The notes below the pieces were generated by a model. The model searched no databases, was not told the origin of the DNA, and saw only the letters and a list, made by a program, of their open reading frames with translations. Shown piece after piece: positions 6,813 through 8,579 of a stretch of DNA of 8,579 nucleotides (its first letter is position 1; the number at the start of each line of letters is the position of its first letter). The translations under genes and the position numbers were made by a program. The stretch is taken from positions 1-8,579 of the forward strand of contig CAZJRF010000086.1 in NCBI GenBank assembly GCA_964548475.1, given 5' to 3'. Origin of the DNA: VGBK01 sp964548475 (lineage in GTDB: Bacteria > Actinomycetota > Acidimicrobiia > Spongiisociales > UBA11373).

Positions 6813-6814
6813 AG

Positions 6815-7681
6815 ATGGCCCGGGTCGCCACCATCGATTTCCACGTCACTTCCGAGTGCAGCCAGGAATGCCCTTACTGCTGGGGCCCCCGGGAGGTGCC
6901 GGCGGTGGACACGGCGACCGCCCTCGCCATCGTGGACTGCATCGCAGCCGTGGGCGCCCGGCGTGTCGTGTTCACCGGGGGTGACCCGCTGAAGCGGGAG
7001 GACCTGGGCGCTCTCATCCGCCGGGCCCGCCGGGCCGGGCTCGAAATCGCCCTCTCCACCACCGGGGACCTGCTGACGGCCCACTTCCTGGACGAGCACG
7101 CCGACGAGATCGACCTCATCTCCCTGCCTCTGGACGGGGCTTCCGAGGAGGTGTCGCGTCGGACCAAGAAGGAAGGTCACTTCACGGCGATCATGATCGC
7201 CCTGGATCTGCTGGCCGTCCATCCCTCCGTCGACGTCAAGGTGGCCACACCGGTGACCCACCACAACCTGGCCGACGTCCCCAACATCGTGCGGCTGCTG
7301 GATCGGCGGGCGGAGGCCGTGCCCAACCGCCTGTTCTACAACGTATTCCAGACCTTTCCCCGCTCCATGGAGGCCGATGTCGCCTGGGAGGAGCTGCTGG
7401 TCACCGCCGCCGAGTTCGACGCGCTGCAGGAGAAGGTCGAGGCTTCCTCGCACGCCTTCCGCATCAACTGGCTCGGCCACAACACCTTGGATCGCCTATA
7501 CGTGATGGTCTTCCCAGACGGGAGCCTGGTGATCCCGGCGGGCAGTTCCTTTCGCAGCTACGGGCCCTTTCTGGAAGTCGCCGACCTGGATGCGCTGCTC
7601 GCCCGCGCCGACTTCGATGTGCCCAAGCACCTGCGCCACTCGGGAGGGTGGGGCAAAGGCTGGGAGGCCCGGTCTACTTGA
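6815..7681 (+). CDS. Radical SAM enzyme, single-cluster, function unknown
   Basis: This 288-aa protein carries the radical SAM motif CSQECPYC with Cys15, Cys19 and Cys22, the three ligands of the [4Fe-4S] cluster that cleaves SAM to a 5'-deoxyadenosyl radical. Next come TGGDP (54-58, the GGEP-type SAM-binding strand), STTGD (81-85), SLPLDG (103-108) and KVATPVTHHN (142-151). These fit the partial TIM barrel of the MoaA/PqqE/viperin group. Only one other cysteine (Cys42) exists, so there is no SPASM, twitch or other auxiliary cluster domain. The C-terminal part contains NVFQ (176-179), a Y-x-MVFPDG strand (229-236) and an ending RHSGGWGKGW (274-283), loosely like viperin, but key substrate residues are not clearly kept. 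ATG 6815 follows AAGGGGGAG (6804-6812); ATG 6785 is a weaker alternative. It overlaps the next gene tail to tail by eight bases. Substrate unknown. Confidence 0.9.
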   Translation: MARVATIDFHVTSECSQECPYCWGPREVPAVDTATALAIVDCIAAVGARRVVFTGGDPLKREDLGALIRRARRAGLEIALSTTGDLLTAHFLDEHADEIDLISLPLDGASEEVSRRTKKEGHFTAIMIALDLLAVHPSVDVKVATPVTHHNLADVPNIVRLLDRRAEAVPNRLFYNVFQTFPRSMEADVAWEELLVTAAEFDALQEKVEASSHAFRINWLGHNTLDRLYVMVFPDGSLVIPAGSSFRSYGPFLEVADLDALLARADFDVPKHLRHSGGWGKGWEARST

Positions 7682-8579
7682 TTCGATAGCCCCCGAACTC
7701 GTTGGCCAGCACCCAGGCAGCCACCGCCCCGGTCTCGATGTGCTCGGAGAGGGTGGTCTCAGCGACCGCCCCGGCCGAGCCCGGCTGGTCGGCACCGGGC
7801 CGGGCAGAGTGCATCGCCCGCAGCCGCTCCTGCCAGCGGGTGAAGTTGGCCGGGCGCAGATCCACCCACCCCTTGGCCGCCCACCGATCACGATCACCGG
7901 GGCACACCGGCACCTCGGGGCTGCCCGCCATCTCGGGGATACGCAGGAAGGGGCCCCGCCACAGGGTCTCGCCATCGGCGGCCAGCACCGGCAGCCCCAG
8001 GGAAGTGATGGTGTCCCGCAGGCCAGGCCGCTCTTCGAGCAGCGCGGTTGCTCCGGCGCTGATCTCCTCGGGGCCCACCGCCAGCACCTCGGGCAGGGTC
8101 CCGAAGGAGAGGGAGAGCAGCTCTGCCTCCCAGAGCAGCTTGGAGAGCTCAGGGGGGCCCAGCTGCCCGAGGGCCACGCTGTGCGTGCCCGTTTGCTCCT
8201 CCAACCCGCGCAGCTCCTCGAGCACCCGGGAGCGCAGCACGCCGGCCCGGTAGGAGGGGGCAAGGACGGCCCCGTCGAGGGCCGCCACCACGTCGCGGCC
8301 CGTGGTGCGCCCGGAGATCTCCTGCACGCACAGCCGGGCGATCTCCTCCGGGGTCACGAACTCCATCTGCCCCAGGGCAGTGATCGCTTCGAACTCGCCC
8401 TTGGTGAACAGGCCGTTCTCCCCGGTGTCCACCACCGGCAGGCGCAGGTCGTCATGCCGTTCGTAGCCGGCGGGGTCGGTCTGCAGGCGCAGCGTGGTGC
8501 CCAGTGCTTCGGCTCGGGAGGCGTACAGGGAGATCGGGCTGCCCCCCTGGCTGATGGCCCGGTGCCCGACGCCCGCGTA
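7674..8579 (-). CDS. Unrecognised protein, N-terminal part beyond the window edge
   Basis: The frame is open from the right edge to the TAG at 7674, giving 301 residues with no start seen. It is real coding sequence: about nine in ten codons in the edge-most 48, before the first in-window GTG at 8438, end in G or C. Features visible are a Gly-rich HRAISQGGSPISLYASRAEA near the edge, an acidic/Leu-rich helical middle (EELRGLEEQ, ELSKLLWEAELL), two segments starting with WVDLRP and WQERLRAM, and an ending AAWVLANEFGGYRIK. There is no P-loop, HxH, CxxC or obvious membrane segment, so I assign no family. The closing AAWVLANE-type motif vaguely resembles C-termini of some oxidoreductases, but that is too weak to use. 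Cysteines are few. Its stop lies inside the end of the radical SAM gene, so the two genes converge and are not one operon. Confidence 0.8.
   Translation of the reverse strand, partial: YAGVGHRAISQGGSPISLYASRAEALGTTLRLQTDPAGYERHDDLRLPVVDTGENGLFTKGEFEAITALGQMEFVTPEEIARLCVQEISGRTTGRDVVAALDGAVLAPSYRAGVLRSRVLEELRGLEEQTGTHSVALGQLGPPELSKLLWEAELLSLSFGTLPEVLAVGPEEISAGATALLEERPGLRDTITSLGLPVLAADGETLWRGPFLRIPEMAGSPEVPVCPGDRDRWAAKGWVDLRPANFTRWQERLRAMHSARPGADQPGSAGAVAETTLSEHIETGAVAAWVLANEFGGYRIK

Noticed and set aside
5548..6849. A 433-aa minus-strand open frame covering the whole acyl-CoA dehydrogenase gene.
   Set aside because: It has no recognisable motif, is Gly/Ala/Arg-rich, and lies opposite a gene with intact catalytic and signature motifs. 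It is a shadow of that gene's high GC3.
7674..7681. A bidirectional terminator between the radical SAM gene and the last gene.
   Set aside because: The coding regions overlap here and no inverted repeat is visible around the stop codons.
1..8579. CRISPR arrays, insertion sequences, tRNA or rRNA genes, and known defence islands.
   Set aside because: I found no regular direct repeats with spacers, no transposase or terminal inverted repeats, no cloverleaf-like sequence, and no nuclease or toxin-antitoxin motifs. The radical SAM gene alone does not make a defence locus.

Overview
The window is very GC-rich (roughly 70% by eye). Real genes have G or C at almost every third codon position, use some GTG starts and are tightly packed. 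With the gene content (DegV, a single-chain class I fumarase, an acyl-CoA dehydrogenase), this suggests a high-GC actinobacterium, possibly an environmental lineage. The taxonomic guess is inference; there is no rRNA or other marker gene here. I see no tRNA, rRNA, CRISPR array, insertion sequence or phage gene.

Layout. A DegV-family lipid-binding protein (+) meets a FumA-type class I fumarate hydratase (-) tail to tail, with 12 bases between them. The fumarase has its own candidate promoter and a clear ribosome binding site in a 142-base divergent spacer. That spacer also holds a duplicated GGGCCCGGGT element, and from its other side starts a plus-strand gene train: an EamA/DMT-family membrane transporter, a TRZ/ATZ-type amidohydrolase resembling MTA/SAH deaminase (start and stop codons overlap as ATGA), a small class I SAM-dependent methyltransferase (overlap TGATG), and 22 bases later an acyl-CoA dehydrogenase with a strong ribosome binding site. 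An 11-bp GC-rich hairpin follows the dehydrogenase stop. After it come a -10-like hexamer and a single-cluster radical SAM enzyme of unknown function. The last gene (-) is an unrecognised protein that overlaps the radical SAM gene by 8 bases tail to tail and runs off the right edge.

How the genes may work together. The fumarase serves the TCA cycle and DegV binds fatty acids, so both look like housekeeping genes. The transporter-deaminase-methyltransferase train is tightly coupled. If the amidohydrolase acts on S-adenosylhomocysteine, methylthioadenosine or 5'-deoxyadenosine, it would remove the by-products of the neighbouring methyltransferase and radical SAM enzyme. That would make the segment a small SAM-by-product salvage unit. 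This is a hypothesis from gene order and family knowledge, not something the sequence proves. The two least explained items are the radical SAM protein, whose overall architecture loosely recalls viperin, and the partial protein at the right edge.
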